A stretch of 64,000 bases of DNA from JBNKHG01 sp050290225 (GCA_050290225.1 JBNKHG010000052.1:1-64000); one strand, 5' to 3'; positions 40,120 to 49,939 are shown, counted from the stretch's first letter. Made by a program: numbers and translations. The notes: generated by a model not told the origin, from the sequence alone.

Positions 40120-42984
40120 CTATTCCTTTTCCGTTTGGGGACGGCGGCCACGCGCCAGGAAATCCTGCTGTTTCCGGTTAAAGGCCGTAAACTGTTGTTG
40201 CCACCGGGACGGCTGGCTGACCTTTTCCACTTGTACGGCGGTAACTTTGTACTCGGGGCAGTTGGTGGCCCAGTCGGAATTGTCCGTGGTGATCACATTG
40301 GCTCCGCTGCCGGGGTGGTGAAAGGTGGTGTACACCACGCCCGGTTGCATGCGTTCGCTGATCTTCGCTCGCAGAACGGTCTGGCCCGCGCGGCTGCTGA
40401 TGCCGAGCCAATCGCCGCTCACTATGCCGCGTTCCTCGGCATCATGGGGATGGATCTCCAGCACATCTTCGTCGTGCCAGGCCTGGTTGGGAGTGCGGCG
40501 TGTCTGGGCGCCGACATTGTACTGCGACAGAATTCGGCCTGTGGTCAGCAACAGCGGAAAACGGCGGCTGGCCCGTTCGTCGGTGGCCACATATTCGGTA
40601 ATGGCGAAATTGCCTTTACCGATGGGGAAGTCCTGCTCGTGCATAATGGGGGTGCCTTGCGGGTGTTGTTCGTTGCAGGGCCACTGGATACTGCCCCGGG
40701 CTTCCAGGCGCTCGTAGCTGACACCGGCAAAGCTGGGCGTTAACTGCGCTATCTCATCCATAATGTCGGACGGGTGGTTGTAGTCCATGGAATATCCCAG
40801 GGCGTTGGACAGCGCCATGGTGACCTCCCAGTCCTCTTTCCCGGCTAGGGGCGTCATCACTTTACGCACCCGGTTAATGCGGCGCTCGGCGTTGGTAAAG
40901 GTGCCGTTTTTCTCCAGGAAGGTGGAGCCGGGCAGGAGTACATGGGCGAACTTGGCGGTTTCATTCAGGAAGATATCCTGTACCACCAGGCACTCAAGTG
41001 ATCGCAGTGCTGCCTCAACATGCTGGGTATTGGGGTCCGACTGGGCAATGTCCTCGCCCTGCACATACAGGCCTTTAAACTGCCCGGCGATGGCGGCGTC
41101 AAACATGTTGGGAATGCGCAGTCCGGGTTCGTTATCGAGGGTGACGCCCCAGGCCTGTTCGAAACGGCCGCGGGCGATGTCGTCGGCCACATGCTGGTAA
41201 CCCGGCAGTTCGTGGGGGAAGGATCCCATATCGCAGGAACCCTGCACGTTGTTCTGTCCGCGAAGGGGGTTAACGCCAACACCCTCGCGGCCGATATTGC
41301 CGGTAGCCAGGGCCAGGTTGGCGATACCCATCACCATCGTGGAACCCTGGCTGTGTTCGGTGACGCCCAGGCCATAGAAAATGGCGCCATTGCCGACTGA
41401 TGCATAGGCGCGGGCGGCGCGGCGCACCTCGGTGGCGGGTACGCCGGTGATGCTTTCCGTGGCTTCCGGCGAGTTGCGCTGTTCGCGAATAAACGCCTGC
41501 CAGCGTTGGAAGGCCTTATCATCACAGCGCGTGCGGATAAACGTTTTGTCTTCCAGTCCTTCGTCCATAATGGTGTGGGCCAGGGCGTTAACCAGCGCCA
41601 CGTTGGTGCCTGGACGCAGCGGCAGATGGACGGCGTTCTGCAGGTGAGGGGTATTGAGCAGGTCGATCCTGCGCGGGTCCGCCACAATCAGGGTGGCGCC
41701 TTCGCGCAGGCGTTTGCGTATCAGCGAGCCAAACACCGGGTGGGCGTCGGTGGGGTTGGCGCCGATCACCAGGATGGCGTCGGCGGCGCTGGCCGAAGCA
41801 AAAGTCTGGGTGCCGGCGGATTCGCCGAGGGTGGTTTTCAGACCGTAACCGGTAGGGCTGTGGCAGACCCGGGCACAGGTGTCGGTATTGTTGTTGCCGA
41901 ACCCCGCACGAATCAGTTTTTGAACCAGGTAAGTTTCTTCGTTGGTACAGCGGGAGGAGGTAATGCCACCGATACTTTCGCGGCCATATTTTTTCTGCAC
42001 GCGCTTTAAGCGCTGAGCGGCAAAGCCAATGGCTTCTTCCCAACTGACGGTGCGCCAGGGCTCGTCGATACAGTCGCGGATCATCGGTTGCTTGATACGG
42101 TCCTTGTGTGTGGCGTAGCCAAACGCAAAGCGGCCTTTGACGCAGGCGTGACCCCTGTTGGCCTCGCCTCCCTTGTAGGGAACCATCCGCACCAGTTGTT
42201 CGCCTTTCATTTCGGCTTTGAATGAACAGCCGACACCACAATAGGCACAGGTGGTGACAATACTGTGTTGCGGCTGGCCCTGTTCGATCACGCTGTTTTC
42301 CATCAGGGTGGCGGTCGGGCAGGCCTGGACACAGGCGCCGCAGGAGACGCAATCGGATTCCAGAAAGGGTTGTGACTGGCCGGCGCTGATTTTGGCATCG
42401 AAGCCGCGACCCTCGACGGTCAGCGCAAAGGTGCCCTGCACCTCTTCACAAGCGCGCACGCAGCGGGAGCAGACGATGCATTTGCCGGGGTCGAAAGTGA
42501 AATAGGGGTTGGAGGTGTCTTTTTCAGCGTTTAGATGGTTGTTGCCGTCAAAGCCGTAGCGGACCTCGCGCAGGCCCACGGCGCCCGCCATATCCTGCAG
42601 TTCACAATTGCCGTTGGCGGGGCAGGTCAGGCAGTCCAGCGGGTGATCGGAGATAGTCAGCTCCATAATATTGCGACGCAATTTACCCAGTTTCTCATTC
42701 TGGGTGATCACCTGCATACCCGCTTCCACCGGTGTGGTACAGGAGGCGGGGTAGCCGCGACGGCCCTCAATTTGCACCGCGCACAAGCGGCAGGAGCCAA
42801 ACGCGGTGAGGTTGTCGCTGGCGCAGAGTTTGGGAATGTTGATGTCGGCCAGGGCGGCGGCGCGCAAAATGGAGGTGCCGGCGGGCACGGTGACCGGCTG
42901 GCCGTCAATGATCAGACTCACTTGCTCCCCGGTTATGGGGGCGGGCGTGCCGTAGTCTTTATTGGGGTCAAAAATCGCTACCAT
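40120..42984 (-). CDS. fdsA: NAD-dependent formate dehydrogenase alpha subunit
   Basis: The 954-residue catalytic subunit oxidises formate to CO2 at a bis-MGD molybdenum (or tungsten) centre. From the N-terminus: a [2Fe-2S] domain (CASDNLTAFGSCRLC), a His-Cys and two [4Fe-4S] ferredoxin sets (CIVCSRCVRAC, CVSCGACVQACP), a further CAYCGVGC cluster, then the molybdopterin domain. The metal ligand is Cys in DTCARVCHSPT, not selenocysteine. Its start is one base after the fdsB stop. It is likely a cytoplasmic FdsABG complex member, since no Tat signal or membrane subunit is present. Confidence 0.96.
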   Translation of the reverse strand: MVAIFDPNKDYGTPAPITGEQVSLIIDGQPVTVPAGTSILRAAALADINIPKLCASDNLTAFGSCRLCAVQIEGRRGYPASCTTPVEAGMQVITQNEKLGKLRRNIMELTISDHPLDCLTCPANGNCELQDMAGAVGLREVRYGFDGNNHLNAEKDTSNPYFTFDPGKCIVCSRCVRACEEVQGTFALTVEGRGFDAKISAGQSQPFLESDCVSCGACVQACPTATLMENSVIEQGQPQHSIVTTCAYCGVGCSFKAEMKGEQLVRMVPYKGGEANRGHACVKGRFAFGYATHKDRIKQPMIRDCIDEPWRTVSWEEAIGFAAQRLKRVQKKYGRESIGGITSSRCTNEETYLVQKLIRAGFGNNNTDTCARVCHSPTGYGLKTTLGESAGTQTFASASAADAILVIGANPTDAHPVFGSLIRKRLREGATLIVADPRRIDLLNTPHLQNAVHLPLRPGTNVALVNALAHTIMDEGLEDKTFIRTRCDDKAFQRWQAFIREQRNSPEATESITGVPATEVRRAARAYASVGNGAIFYGLGVTEHSQGSTMVMGIANLALATGNIGREGVGVNPLRGQNNVQGSCDMGSFPHELPGYQHVADDIARGRFEQAWGVTLDNEPGLRIPNMFDAAIAGQFKGLYVQGEDIAQSDPNTQHVEAALRSLECLVVQDIFLNETAKFAHVLLPGSTFLEKNGTFTNAERRINRVRKVMTPLAGKEDWEVTMALSNALGYSMDYNHPSDIMDEIAQLTPSFAGVSYERLEARGSIQWPCNEQHPQGTPIMHEQDFPIGKGNFAITEYVATDERASRRFPLLLTTGRILSQYNVGAQTRRTPNQAWHDEDVLEIHPHDAEERGIVSGDWLGISSRAGQTVLRAKISERMQPGVVYTTFHHPGSGANVITTDNSDWATNCPEYKVTAVQVEKVSQPSRWQQQFTAFNRKQQDFLARGRRPQTEKE

Positions 42985-42985
42985 C

Positions 42986-44557
42986 TCAGGCCGACTCCGC
43001 AGTGTGGGTTATTGTTGTGTCGGCGGGAATGTCTTCCGGAAAGTGTTTGAGGGCACTCTGCACCGGAATGGGTGTCATGCTGCCCATGGCGCACAAGGAT
43101 CCGTCGATCATGGTTTCGCAAAGATCATTCAGTAGTGCCAGGTTGGCGTAGACGTTTTTACCGGACTGAATCCGGTCTATGACTTCCACGCCCCGGGTCG
43201 AGCCGATACGGCAGGGCGTGCATTTGCCGCAGGACTCGGCCACGCAGAACGCCATGGAAAAACGGGCTTGCGCGGTCATGTCGACGCTGTCGTCGAATAC
43301 GACCACGCCGCCGTGACCGAGCCCGGCACCGATGGCGGCAAAGGCTTCGTAATCGAGCGGCGTGTCCCACAGGTGGGCTGGCAGGTAGGCGCCCAACGGG
43401 CCACCGATCTGAATCGCCCGCATCGGGCGTTGACTCCGTGTGCCGCCGCCGAACTCCTCCACCAGTTCGCGCAGGGTTGGGCCAAAGGCCAATTCCACCA
43501 AACCGCCCTGTTTGATATTGCCCGCCAGTTGGAAAGGCAAGGTGCCCCGGGAACGGCCCATACCGTAATCGGCGTAGGCCTGGCCGCCCTCGCTCATAAT
43601 AAAGGGCAGTGCGGCAAAGCTGAGTACATTGTTGACCACCGTGGGTTTGCCGAACAGACCCTCGATAGCGGGTAGGGGAGGCTTGGCGCGCACCTGGCCG
43701 CGTTTGCCTTCCAGACTTTCCAGTAGAGAGGTCTCCTCCCCACAGATATAGGCCGCGGCGCCCAGGCGTACTTCCAGGTCAAAAACTTTTCCGCTGCCGA
43801 GAATATTGTCGCCAAGGCAGTTGGCTTTATAGGCATTGTCGAGAGCCTCTTCCAATATCCTGTGAGCGACCGGGTACTCCTCGCGCAGGTAGATATAGCC
43901 CTGTGTCGCGCCCACCGCCAGGCCGGCGATCGTCATGCCTTCAATCAGCGTCAACGGGTCGGCTTCCATCAGCAGGCGGTCGGCAAACGTACCCGAGTCC
44001 CCCTCGTCGGCGTTGCAGACAATATACTTCGGTTCAGCCTCGCAATCGTGCACGGTCTGCCATTTGATCCCGGTGGGGAAGGCGGCGCCGCCACGACCCC
44101 GCAGGCCGGAGGTTTTGACTTCGTCGACAATAGCCTGGCCGTTCAGCGCCAGGCTGTTGCGCAGGCCTTTGAAACCGTTGTGAGCGCGGTAGTCATCCAG
44201 GCAAACGGGATCGATAATGCCGGCGCGGGCAAAGGTCAAACGCCGCTGTTTTTTCAGGTAGGGCAGTTCTTCCGGTTTGCCCAGGGCTTTGGGGTGCGCA
44301 CTGCCGCCATCAAGCAGGCCGGCGTCAAACAGGGCGGGGATATCACTGACCTCAACCGGACCGTAAGCGACGCGGCCATGGACGCTGAGCACTTCCACCA
44401 TCGGTTCCAGCCAAAAAAGGCCGCGGGATCCATTGCGCACCAGCTCAATTCCGACCCCGCGTTTGGCAGCTTCAACCTGAATGGCAGCGGCCACTTCATC
44501 CGCACCCAAAGCCAGGCTGGTGGTGTCGCGGGGGACAAACAGTTTAATCGTCATCAC
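42986..44557 (-). CDS. fdsB: Formate dehydrogenase beta subunit (NADH:flavin)
   Basis: A 523-residue NuoF-like subunit that binds FMN and NAD and passes electrons from the alpha subunit. An N-terminal thioredoxin-like ferredoxin domain (residues ~1-150) precedes the NuoF core: LRGRGGAAFPTGIKW (NAD/FMN site), YIVCNADEGDSGTFADR, and the C-terminal [4Fe-4S] site ESCGKCTPCRIGSTRG. Start overlaps the fdsG stop by 4 bp (ATGA). Confidence 0.95.
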   Translation of the reverse strand: MMTIKLFVPRDTTSLALGADEVAAAIQVEAAKRGVGIELVRNGSRGLFWLEPMVEVLSVHGRVAYGPVEVSDIPALFDAGLLDGGSAHPKALGKPEELPYLKKQRRLTFARAGIIDPVCLDDYRAHNGFKGLRNSLALNGQAIVDEVKTSGLRGRGGAAFPTGIKWQTVHDCEAEPKYIVCNADEGDSGTFADRLLMEADPLTLIEGMTIAGLAVGATQGYIYLREEYPVAHRILEEALDNAYKANCLGDNILGSGKVFDLEVRLGAAAYICGEETSLLESLEGKRGQVRAKPPLPAIEGLFGKPTVVNNVLSFAALPFIMSEGGQAYADYGMGRSRGTLPFQLAGNIKQGGLVELAFGPTLRELVEEFGGGTRSQRPMRAIQIGGPLGAYLPAHLWDTPLDYEAFAAIGAGLGHGGVVVFDDSVDMTAQARFSMAFCVAESCGKCTPCRIGSTRGVEVIDRIQSGKNVYANLALLNDLCETMIDGSLCAMGSMTPIPVQSALKHFPEDIPADTTITHTAESA

Positions 44558-45045
44558 ACCACCTCCACTGTGCGAGTGGTCAACGCTTCCAGCAGGACGT
44601 CAAACTTTTCCGGGGTCACCCGGCCGATAATGCGGTTATCGACGCGTACCGAGGGGCCGCAGGCACAGTTCCCCAGGCAATACACGGGTTCCAGCGTAAT
44701 TTCCCGGTCGGGCGTGGTGGCGTGATAATCGATGCCGAGCTGTGTTTTTGCGTGATCTTCCAATTCGCGGCTGCCCACAGCCTGGCAGGCTTCCGCTCGA
44801 CATATTTGCATCACCTGACGGCCGGGGGGCTTGCTGCGAAAGTGATGGTAGAAGCTGATGACCCCATGGATCTCGGCTGAGGTTTGCTGCAGGGCTTGTG
44901 CAATCAGCGGAACGGCGGCTGGAGGGATATAACCCAGGCTGTCCTGAATGCCGTGCAGGATGGGAACCAGGGCCCCGGGTTTGTGTTTGAGGCGGTCGAT
45001 GACCTCGAGCACGGCCCGGGAGTCCCAGGGTGGGGTAGGGTTCAT
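44554..45045 (-). CDS. fdsG: Formate dehydrogenase gamma subunit (NuoE-like)
   Basis: About 163 residues carrying a [2Fe-2S] cluster with ligands in CRAEACQAVG and CLGNCACGPS, as in NuoE. IQDSLGYIPPAAVPLIAQAL and HGVISFYHHF are typical. The frame extends upstream to 45093, but the ATG at 45045 (MNPTPPWDS) has an AGG site nine bases before it and matches the family start. It is the first gene of the fdsG-B-A-fdhD-fdsD operon. No FdsR/LysR regulator is next to it; an inverted repeat lies upstream at 45094-45117. Confidence 0.92.
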   Translation of the reverse strand: MNPTPPWDSRAVLEVIDRLKHKPGALVPILHGIQDSLGYIPPAAVPLIAQALQQTSAEIHGVISFYHHFRSKPPGRQVMQICRAEACQAVGSRELEDHAKTQLGIDYHATTPDREITLEPVYCLGNCACGPSVRVDNRIIGRVTPEKFDVLLEALTTRTVEVV

Positions 45046-45093
45046 GGAATATACCTGCCAAATCAGCTTTGCCAAACGGACCTGAATCTCCAA

Positions 45094-45117
45094 ATATATG
45101 ATCCATAGTTCATATAT
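45094..45117 (-). promoter_or_regulatory. Inverted repeat upstream of fdsG
   Basis: ATATATGA (45094-45101) and TCATATAT (45110-45117) form a perfect 8-bp inverted repeat with an 8-bp spacer, 49-72 bp upstream of the fdsG start. A dimeric regulator site in the fds promoter is a reasonable reading; the regulator is not encoded adjacent. Confidence 0.55.
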
Positions 45118-45271
45118 GTGGGCTATTTAGGCCGCAAATTGGTGAGAAATGTAGCAGCTATAGCCAATATTAAAAATATGAAATTTAGTGCTTATTTATC
45201 CGGTGTGTCCGGCTGCCTTACCTCAGTCGGTTCTCGCTCCTGTATTGGGCTCGCTATCCTGGCGGGCGCCC

Positions 45272-45598
45272 TCAACTGCTCGGTGGTTTGTACCCGGCGG
45301 TTACCGCCTTGGTCATTGCTTCCATGGCATCTTCGTTGGTCATCAACGGCGTGGTCTTGAACGATTTCAACGCTCCCGATGCGGAACTGGCGATGGAGAA
45401 GGCCGTGATACTGACATTGTCGGGCATATTGAGGATAGCCACGCCATCGTAGTCCCCAAATGCGAACCAGGATCCCTCGATGCTGCCGCCGAGTTTTTCG
45501 ATCACGGGCTGGATGGCGTGGCGGCGATTTTGGGGGTTTTTCATCATAGTGGCCCAGGCTTCGGGGGTATAGGTGACCTGGATGAGGTAATAAGCCAT
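45272..45598 (-). CDS. GYD-domain protein
   Basis: A 108-residue protein of the GYD domain family: MAYYLIQVTYTPEAWATMMKNPQNR and FAFGDYDGVAILNMPDNVS give the family name motif. It is small, cytoplasmic, ferredoxin-like and of unknown function. The frame extends upstream, but GAGGAGAG 6 bases before the ATG at 45598 fixes the start. It is upstream of the fds operon on the same strand, with a 226-bp gap, so probably separately transcribed, and is divergent from the nicotinamidase gene. Confidence 0.87.
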   Translation of the reverse strand: MAYYLIQVTYTPEAWATMMKNPQNRRHAIQPVIEKLGGSIEGSWFAFGDYDGVAILNMPDNVSITAFSIASSASGALKSFKTTPLMTNEDAMEAMTKAVTAGYKPPSS

Positions 45599-45850
45599 GT
45601 GTCCTCTCCTCAGATGGTATCGGTTGAAGGGGGTGCCGTGTCGAGGCGGGTTAAACATTTACTGGCGACAGTAAAAAAGCCGCCTTCGACTCATTAACTA
45701 TAGGCCACTTCCCCGCGACGTCCGGAGACAAGCTGTCGGGGCCGGACCCGTGTGTAGCAGTACCCGGGGTTGGAACTACACTCATAAAAGGGCAGTCATT
45801 TGGGCTCGCCATTCCGCTCCCATCCCTACGTTATTAACCGGTGGTGGGTT

Positions 45851-46489
45851 ATGTTAGATATCAATAACGTGGCCAGTTTCGATGTGGACGCGCAAAACAC
45901 GTTCACACCCCTCTGTCCCGATGAATTACCGGTCCCCGGTGGCCATGAAATTGTGGACGAACTCAATGCCCAGGCCCGATTCGCCCGCTGGCGGCTGGGA
46001 TCCAAGGATGCCCACAGCCCCAATGCGGTCTGGGTAGCCACCGCCGAGCACCCGCAGCTGGAGCCTGTTGCCGGCCCCAACGTGGATGTGCGCTGGAACC
46101 TTCACGCCGTTCCCGGCACCACCGGGTTTGATCTGATCAGCGGCTTGCCCCATCCCGCCGAGTACGATTTTTTTGTCTGGAAAGGGGTGGAACCGGATAT
46201 GCACCCTTACGGATCCTGCTATCACGATCTCGGCGAAAGTGTCAGCACCGGTGTCATCGAATACCTGCGGGACCGCGGTGTCAAAGTGGTCGTTGTGGGA
46301 GGGCTGGCCACCGATTACTGCGTCAAGAATACGGTGTTGCAGCTGAGAAGAGCGGGTTTTGCGGTGATTCTCAACCGCGCCGCCAGTCGCGGGGTGGCTC
46401 CCGATACCACGGTGAAGGCCCTGGAGGCGATGCTGGCTGCGGGCGTTACCTTTGTAGCCAATGCCGCGGAATTGGGTAGGGCGCTCTAG
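45851..46489 (+). CDS. pncA: Nicotinamidase
   Basis: About 212 residues of the isochorismatase/nicotinamidase family, which deamidates nicotinamide to nicotinate. Catalytic Asp in DVDAQNTF, Lys in VWKGVEP and the nucleophile Cys in GLATDYCVKNTVLQL; metal ligand His/Asp in GSKDAHSPN. The frame extends upstream to 45800, but the ATG at 45851 begins the conserved region with a GGTGG-like site. It is followed after 10 bp by nicotinate phosphoribosyltransferase, the next step of the same salvage route. Confidence 0.93.
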   Translation: MLDINNVASFDVDAQNTFTPLCPDELPVPGGHEIVDELNAQARFARWRLGSKDAHSPNAVWVATAEHPQLEPVAGPNVDVRWNLHAVPGTTGFDLISGLPHPAEYDFFVWKGVEPDMHPYGSCYHDLGESVSTGVIEYLRDRGVKVVVVGGLATDYCVKNTVLQLRRAGFAVILNRAASRGVAPDTTVKALEAMLAAGVTFVANAAELGRAL

Positions 46490-46499
46490 GCGGCCAGTC

Positions 46500-47669
46500 G
46501 TGCACACACCCATTATTCAATCACTGTTGGATACGGACTCTTACAAGTTCACGATGATGCAGGTGGTGTTGCATCAGCAACCGGCGGCGCGTGCCCAGTA
46601 TTGTTTCAAGTGCCGCTCCCCGGGTGTGGATTTTTCATCCTGCGTGGACGCTATCGAGGCGGAACTGGACGCTTTGTGCAGCCTGCGCTTTCTTGACAGT
46701 GAACTCGATTACCTGCGCCAGTTTGACTATATGCAGTCGGACTTTATCGATTTCCTGGGCCTCTTCCAGTTGCAAACCCGCTTTGTGCATATCAATAGGG
46801 ATCCTTTTGAGCTGGTGGTGGAGGGCCCCTGGTTGCACACCATTATGTTCGAAGTCCCGTTGCTGGCCATTATCAACGAGTGTTATTTCTCGCATCACCA
46901 CCCGCAGCCAAACTACCGTGAAGGACGTGAACGCCTTGAGCGCAAACTGGAGATTGTCAAACGGCACCCCGCTAACAACGGCTTCCGCTTTTCCGACTTT
47001 GGCACCCGTCGGCGGTTTTCGCGCGACTGGCAACAGGAGGTGATCAAAACGCTGAAAGCCAAGGTGCCCGAACATTTTATGGGTACCAGCAATGTACTGT
47101 TCGCTCGCGACCTTGGCTTACCGCCCATCGGCACTATGGCCCATGAGTTTTTGCAGGCGTTTCAGGCCCTGGGACCTCGGTTGGTGGACAGCCAGCGGGT
47201 GGCACTGGAAGCCTGGGTGCAGGAGTACCGGGGACGTCTGGGGATCGCTCTCACCGATGTGGTGGGTATCGAGGCGTTTTTGCGGGACTTCGACCTTTAC
47301 TTCGCCAAACTTTTCGATGGGCTGCGCCACGATTCCGGTGATCCTTTTGCCTGGGGTGAGAAGGCCATCGCCCATTACCGGGATATGAATATAGATCCGC
47401 GCAGCAAGTTTCTGGTTTTCAGTGACAATTTGAATATCCCCAAGGCACTGGGGATCTACGAAGCCTTTCGCGACAGAACCCATCCGGTGTTCGGGATTGG
47501 TACTAACCTGACCAATGATTTGGGTTACCAGCCACTGGATATCGTCATCAAGATGACGCGCTGTAATGATCAGGTGGTGGCCAAGATTTCCGACGATACC
47601 AAGAAACTGATTTGTCTGGATATGGCTTATTACCGTTATTTGGCCAAGGTGTTTCAGGTGACCCATTAA
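46500..47669 (+). CDS. pncB: Nicotinate phosphoribosyltransferase
   Basis: Converts nicotinate and PRPP to nicotinate mononucleotide in NAD salvage. About 389 residues: LLDTDSYKFTMMQVV, FRFSDFGTRRRFS, GTSNVLFARDLGLPPIGTMAHEF with the catalytic His, and KLFDGLRHDSGDPF. An in-frame ATG at 46461 would overlap pncA; the GTG at 46500 with AGG 9 bases upstream is preferred and matches homologues (TPIIQSLLDTDSYKFT). Operon pncA-pncB recycles nicotinamide released by NAD-consuming enzymes. Confidence 0.95.
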   Translation: MHTPIIQSLLDTDSYKFTMMQVVLHQQPAARAQYCFKCRSPGVDFSSCVDAIEAELDALCSLRFLDSELDYLRQFDYMQSDFIDFLGLFQLQTRFVHINRDPFELVVEGPWLHTIMFEVPLLAIINECYFSHHHPQPNYREGRERLERKLEIVKRHPANNGFRFSDFGTRRRFSRDWQQEVIKTLKAKVPEHFMGTSNVLFARDLGLPPIGTMAHEFLQAFQALGPRLVDSQRVALEAWVQEYRGRLGIALTDVVGIEAFLRDFDLYFAKLFDGLRHDSGDPFAWGEKAIAHYRDMNIDPRSKFLVFSDNLNIPKALGIYEAFRDRTHPVFGIGTNLTNDLGYQPLDIVIKMTRCNDQVVAKISDDTKKLICLDMAYYRYLAKVFQVTH

Positions 47670-47809
47670 CCGGGGCCCGGCCAAAGGATATTGAAACATC
47701 GTCCTGAAAAGGAATATTGCCCTGAAAAAAACGTACCCTGCTTTTGAGTTGCCTGGTGTTGAAGGTTATGATGCACTTTACGCAGCAATGAAGTAGCCAG
47801 TGGCAGAGC

Positions 47810-49264
47810 ATGGATTTTTCCAATACCTATATCGCATTGGGTGATCGATTTTACCAACGGTGCCAGCCCACACCTGTCGCCTCACCCACACTTTTTTTGT
47901 GGAATAAGTCGCTTGCGGACCAGATCAATATTCCCGCTGAGCTACAGGAAGATACCGAAGCGCTGGCCCAGTATTTTTCCGGCAATTGTCCGCTGCCGGG
48001 TGCCGAACCCATCGCCTCCGCCTACGCCGGCCATCAATTCGGCAGCTTTAATCCGCAACTGGGCGATGGTCGTGCACACCTGCTGGGCGAGGTGCTGGAT
48101 CAGGCAGGAAAGCGCTGGGATGTGCAACTGAAGGGCTCGGGAATCAGCCGGTTTTCAAGGGGCGGGGATGGTCGCTGCGCGATTGGTCCCGCCGTGCGCG
48201 AATTTATCATGAGCGAAGCCATGAAGGCCCTGGGGGTGCCGACCACGGAATGCCTGGCGGTAGTGACCACCGGCGAGAAGGTTTATCGCCAACGCCCCCA
48301 TCCCGGTGCCGTGGTGACCCGTATGGCCTCCAGCCATATTCGCGTCGGTACGTTTCAGTTCTTCGCCGCCCGGGACGATAAAGAAGCGCTTCTCGCACTC
48401 TGTGACTTTGCCATTGCAAGACATTATCCGGAGATCAATGACCTGCCCGGCAACCGCTATGTTCTGTTACTGGATAAAGTCATCGATAAGCAGGTAAAAC
48501 TCATTGCCGAATGGATGCGGGTGGGTTTTATACACGGCGTGATGAATACCGATAACACAGCCATCTCCGGTGACACTATCGATTTCGGTCCCTGTGCCAT
48601 GATGGGCGTTTACGACCCCGGAACCGTGTATAGCTCCATCGATGAACACGGGCGCTATGCGTTTGGCAATCAACCCGCAATCGCGCACTGGAATATGGCC
48701 CGATTTGCCGAAAGCCTGTTGCCGTTGGTTGATCGGAACGATCAGGGATTGATGACGGAGATCGTTGGACTGATCAACGACTTTCCGGAGCGATACCGGA
48801 AATGCTATCTGGACAGGATGGCCGGCAAATGTGGCCTGCTGGAATTGCAGGCGGGGGATGAGGAGCTGATCGCGGCATTGTTGGAACAGCTCGCCATGCG
48901 CAAACTGGACTACACCATCAGCTTTGACCTGTTGACCAAATCCATGTGTTGCGAACAGTCAAAAGCTGACATAGCGCAACAATTGGGCGAAATTTTCGAA
49001 CAGTGGCGTACGCGGGTTGCCGGCCAGGATGCGCCGGCAGAGGAAATTCAAGCCTCCATGCGTGCCCATAATCCAGTGGTCATTCCCCGCAACCACCATA
49101 TCGAGGCGGTACTCGCGGCCTGTGAGGAATGCGGTGAGCCAACCGCGGCACTGGAGATTCTGGAGGTGCTGCGACAACCCTACCGCGAGACAGCGGCGAC
49201 GCACAGGTTCCAGACACCGCCCGAGGATGGTGACCGCTTTTACCAGACATTTTGCGGCACCTGA
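47810..49264 (+). CDS. selO: SelO/YdiU protein AMPylase
   Basis: A 484-residue SelO-family pseudokinase, which transfers AMP to protein Ser, Thr or Tyr and is involved in oxidative-stress responses in E. coli. Seen: LGDGRAHLLGEVLD, LKGSGISRFSRGGDGRCAIGPAVREFIMSEAM (nucleotide-binding core, split for length) and the metal/catalytic HGVMNTDNTAISG and IDFGPCAMM segments. It ends YQTFCGT, the conserved C-terminal Cys of bacterial SelO, coded by a cysteine codon. Length matches. Preceded by pncB and followed 21 bp later by a HAD hydrolase gene. Confidence 0.95.
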   Translation: MDFSNTYIALGDRFYQRCQPTPVASPTLFLWNKSLADQINIPAELQEDTEALAQYFSGNCPLPGAEPIASAYAGHQFGSFNPQLGDGRAHLLGEVLDQAGKRWDVQLKGSGISRFSRGGDGRCAIGPAVREFIMSEAMKALGVPTTECLAVVTTGEKVYRQRPHPGAVVTRMASSHIRVGTFQFFAARDDKEALLALCDFAIARHYPEINDLPGNRYVLLLDKVIDKQVKLIAEWMRVGFIHGVMNTDNTAISGDTIDFGPCAMMGVYDPGTVYSSIDEHGRYAFGNQPAIAHWNMARFAESLLPLVDRNDQGLMTEIVGLINDFPERYRKCYLDRMAGKCGLLELQAGDEELIAALLEQLAMRKLDYTISFDLLTKSMCCEQSKADIAQQLGEIFEQWRTRVAGQDAPAEEIQASMRAHNPVVIPRNHHIEAVLAACEECGEPTAALEILEVLRQPYRETAATHRFQTPPEDGDRFYQTFCGT

Positions 49265-49285
49265 TCGGGCAAAGGCACTACAGAT

Positions 49286-49939
49286 ATGATTCGAGGCATT
49301 ATTTTCGACCACGACGGCACCTTGATCAATTCCGAGCAGATGCACTATGAGAGTTGGCGGGATGTACTTCGGGATTACCACATCGAATTTTCCGTCGAGG
49401 AATATATCCTCGAGCACAACGGCGTGCCCACGTCCCGCAATGCGGAGATTATTGTTGAGAGCTACGGGCTTGAGGAATCTCCACAAATTCTGGTCCGGAA
49501 AAAAATGGCGCTGTCGCAACAGCGCTTTGATGAGCGGCCCAGTCCCCTGATGCCCTATGCCATGGAAACCCTGCAGCGCGGATATGAATCGGGGTATGCA
49601 CTGGCTATCGCTACCGGTACTGGCAGAAAAGAAATACAGCAGACCATGGCTGCCCACCGGCTCGGACATTTCTTTTCGGCCATTGCCACACGGGATGATG
49701 TGACCCAAAGCAAACCGGCGCCGGACGTTTACCTGTTGGCGCAGCGGGGATTGGGGCTTGACGTTGAAGAATGCGTTGCCGTTGAAGATACCCGGACCGG
49801 GGTACGTTCGGCGAAAAACGCCGGTTTAAGGTGTATTGCCGTGGTTAATGATTTTTCCAGTGGGCAGGACCTTTCGGAGGCCGATTACCGCTGCCAGCAC
49901 CTTGCCGAGGCGTTCGATCTGATCTTATCCATGGCGTGA
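49286..49939 (+). CDS. HAD-family phosphatase (beta-phosphoglucomutase-like)
   Basis: A 217-residue HAD hydrolase with catalytic Asp8 and Asp10 in IFDHDGTLIN, motif II in ALAIATGTGRKEI, motif III Lys in TQSKPAPDVYL and motif IV in CVAVEDTRTGVRSA. The helical cap is of the small C1 type, as in beta-phosphoglucomutase and sugar phosphatases; the substrate is unknown. Directly downstream of selO and probably co-transcribed. Its stop codon is in the first unit of a four-fold 15-bp tandem repeat. Confidence 0.9.
   Translation: MIRGIIFDHDGTLINSEQMHYESWRDVLRDYHIEFSVEEYILEHNGVPTSRNAEIIVESYGLEESPQILVRKKMALSQQRFDERPSPLMPYAMETLQRGYESGYALAIATGTGRKEIQQTMAAHRLGHFFSAIATRDDVTQSKPAPDVYLLAQRGLGLDVEECVAVEDTRTGVRSAKNAGLRCIAVVNDFSSGQDLSEADYRCQHLAEAFDLILSMA

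Noticed and set aside
40120..42984. Selenocysteine formate dehydrogenase
   Set aside because: The metal-ligand position is a cysteine codon and there is no in-frame TGA.
47810..49264. Selenocysteine in SelO
   Set aside because: The C-terminal residue is encoded as Cys; the gene ends normally three codons later.
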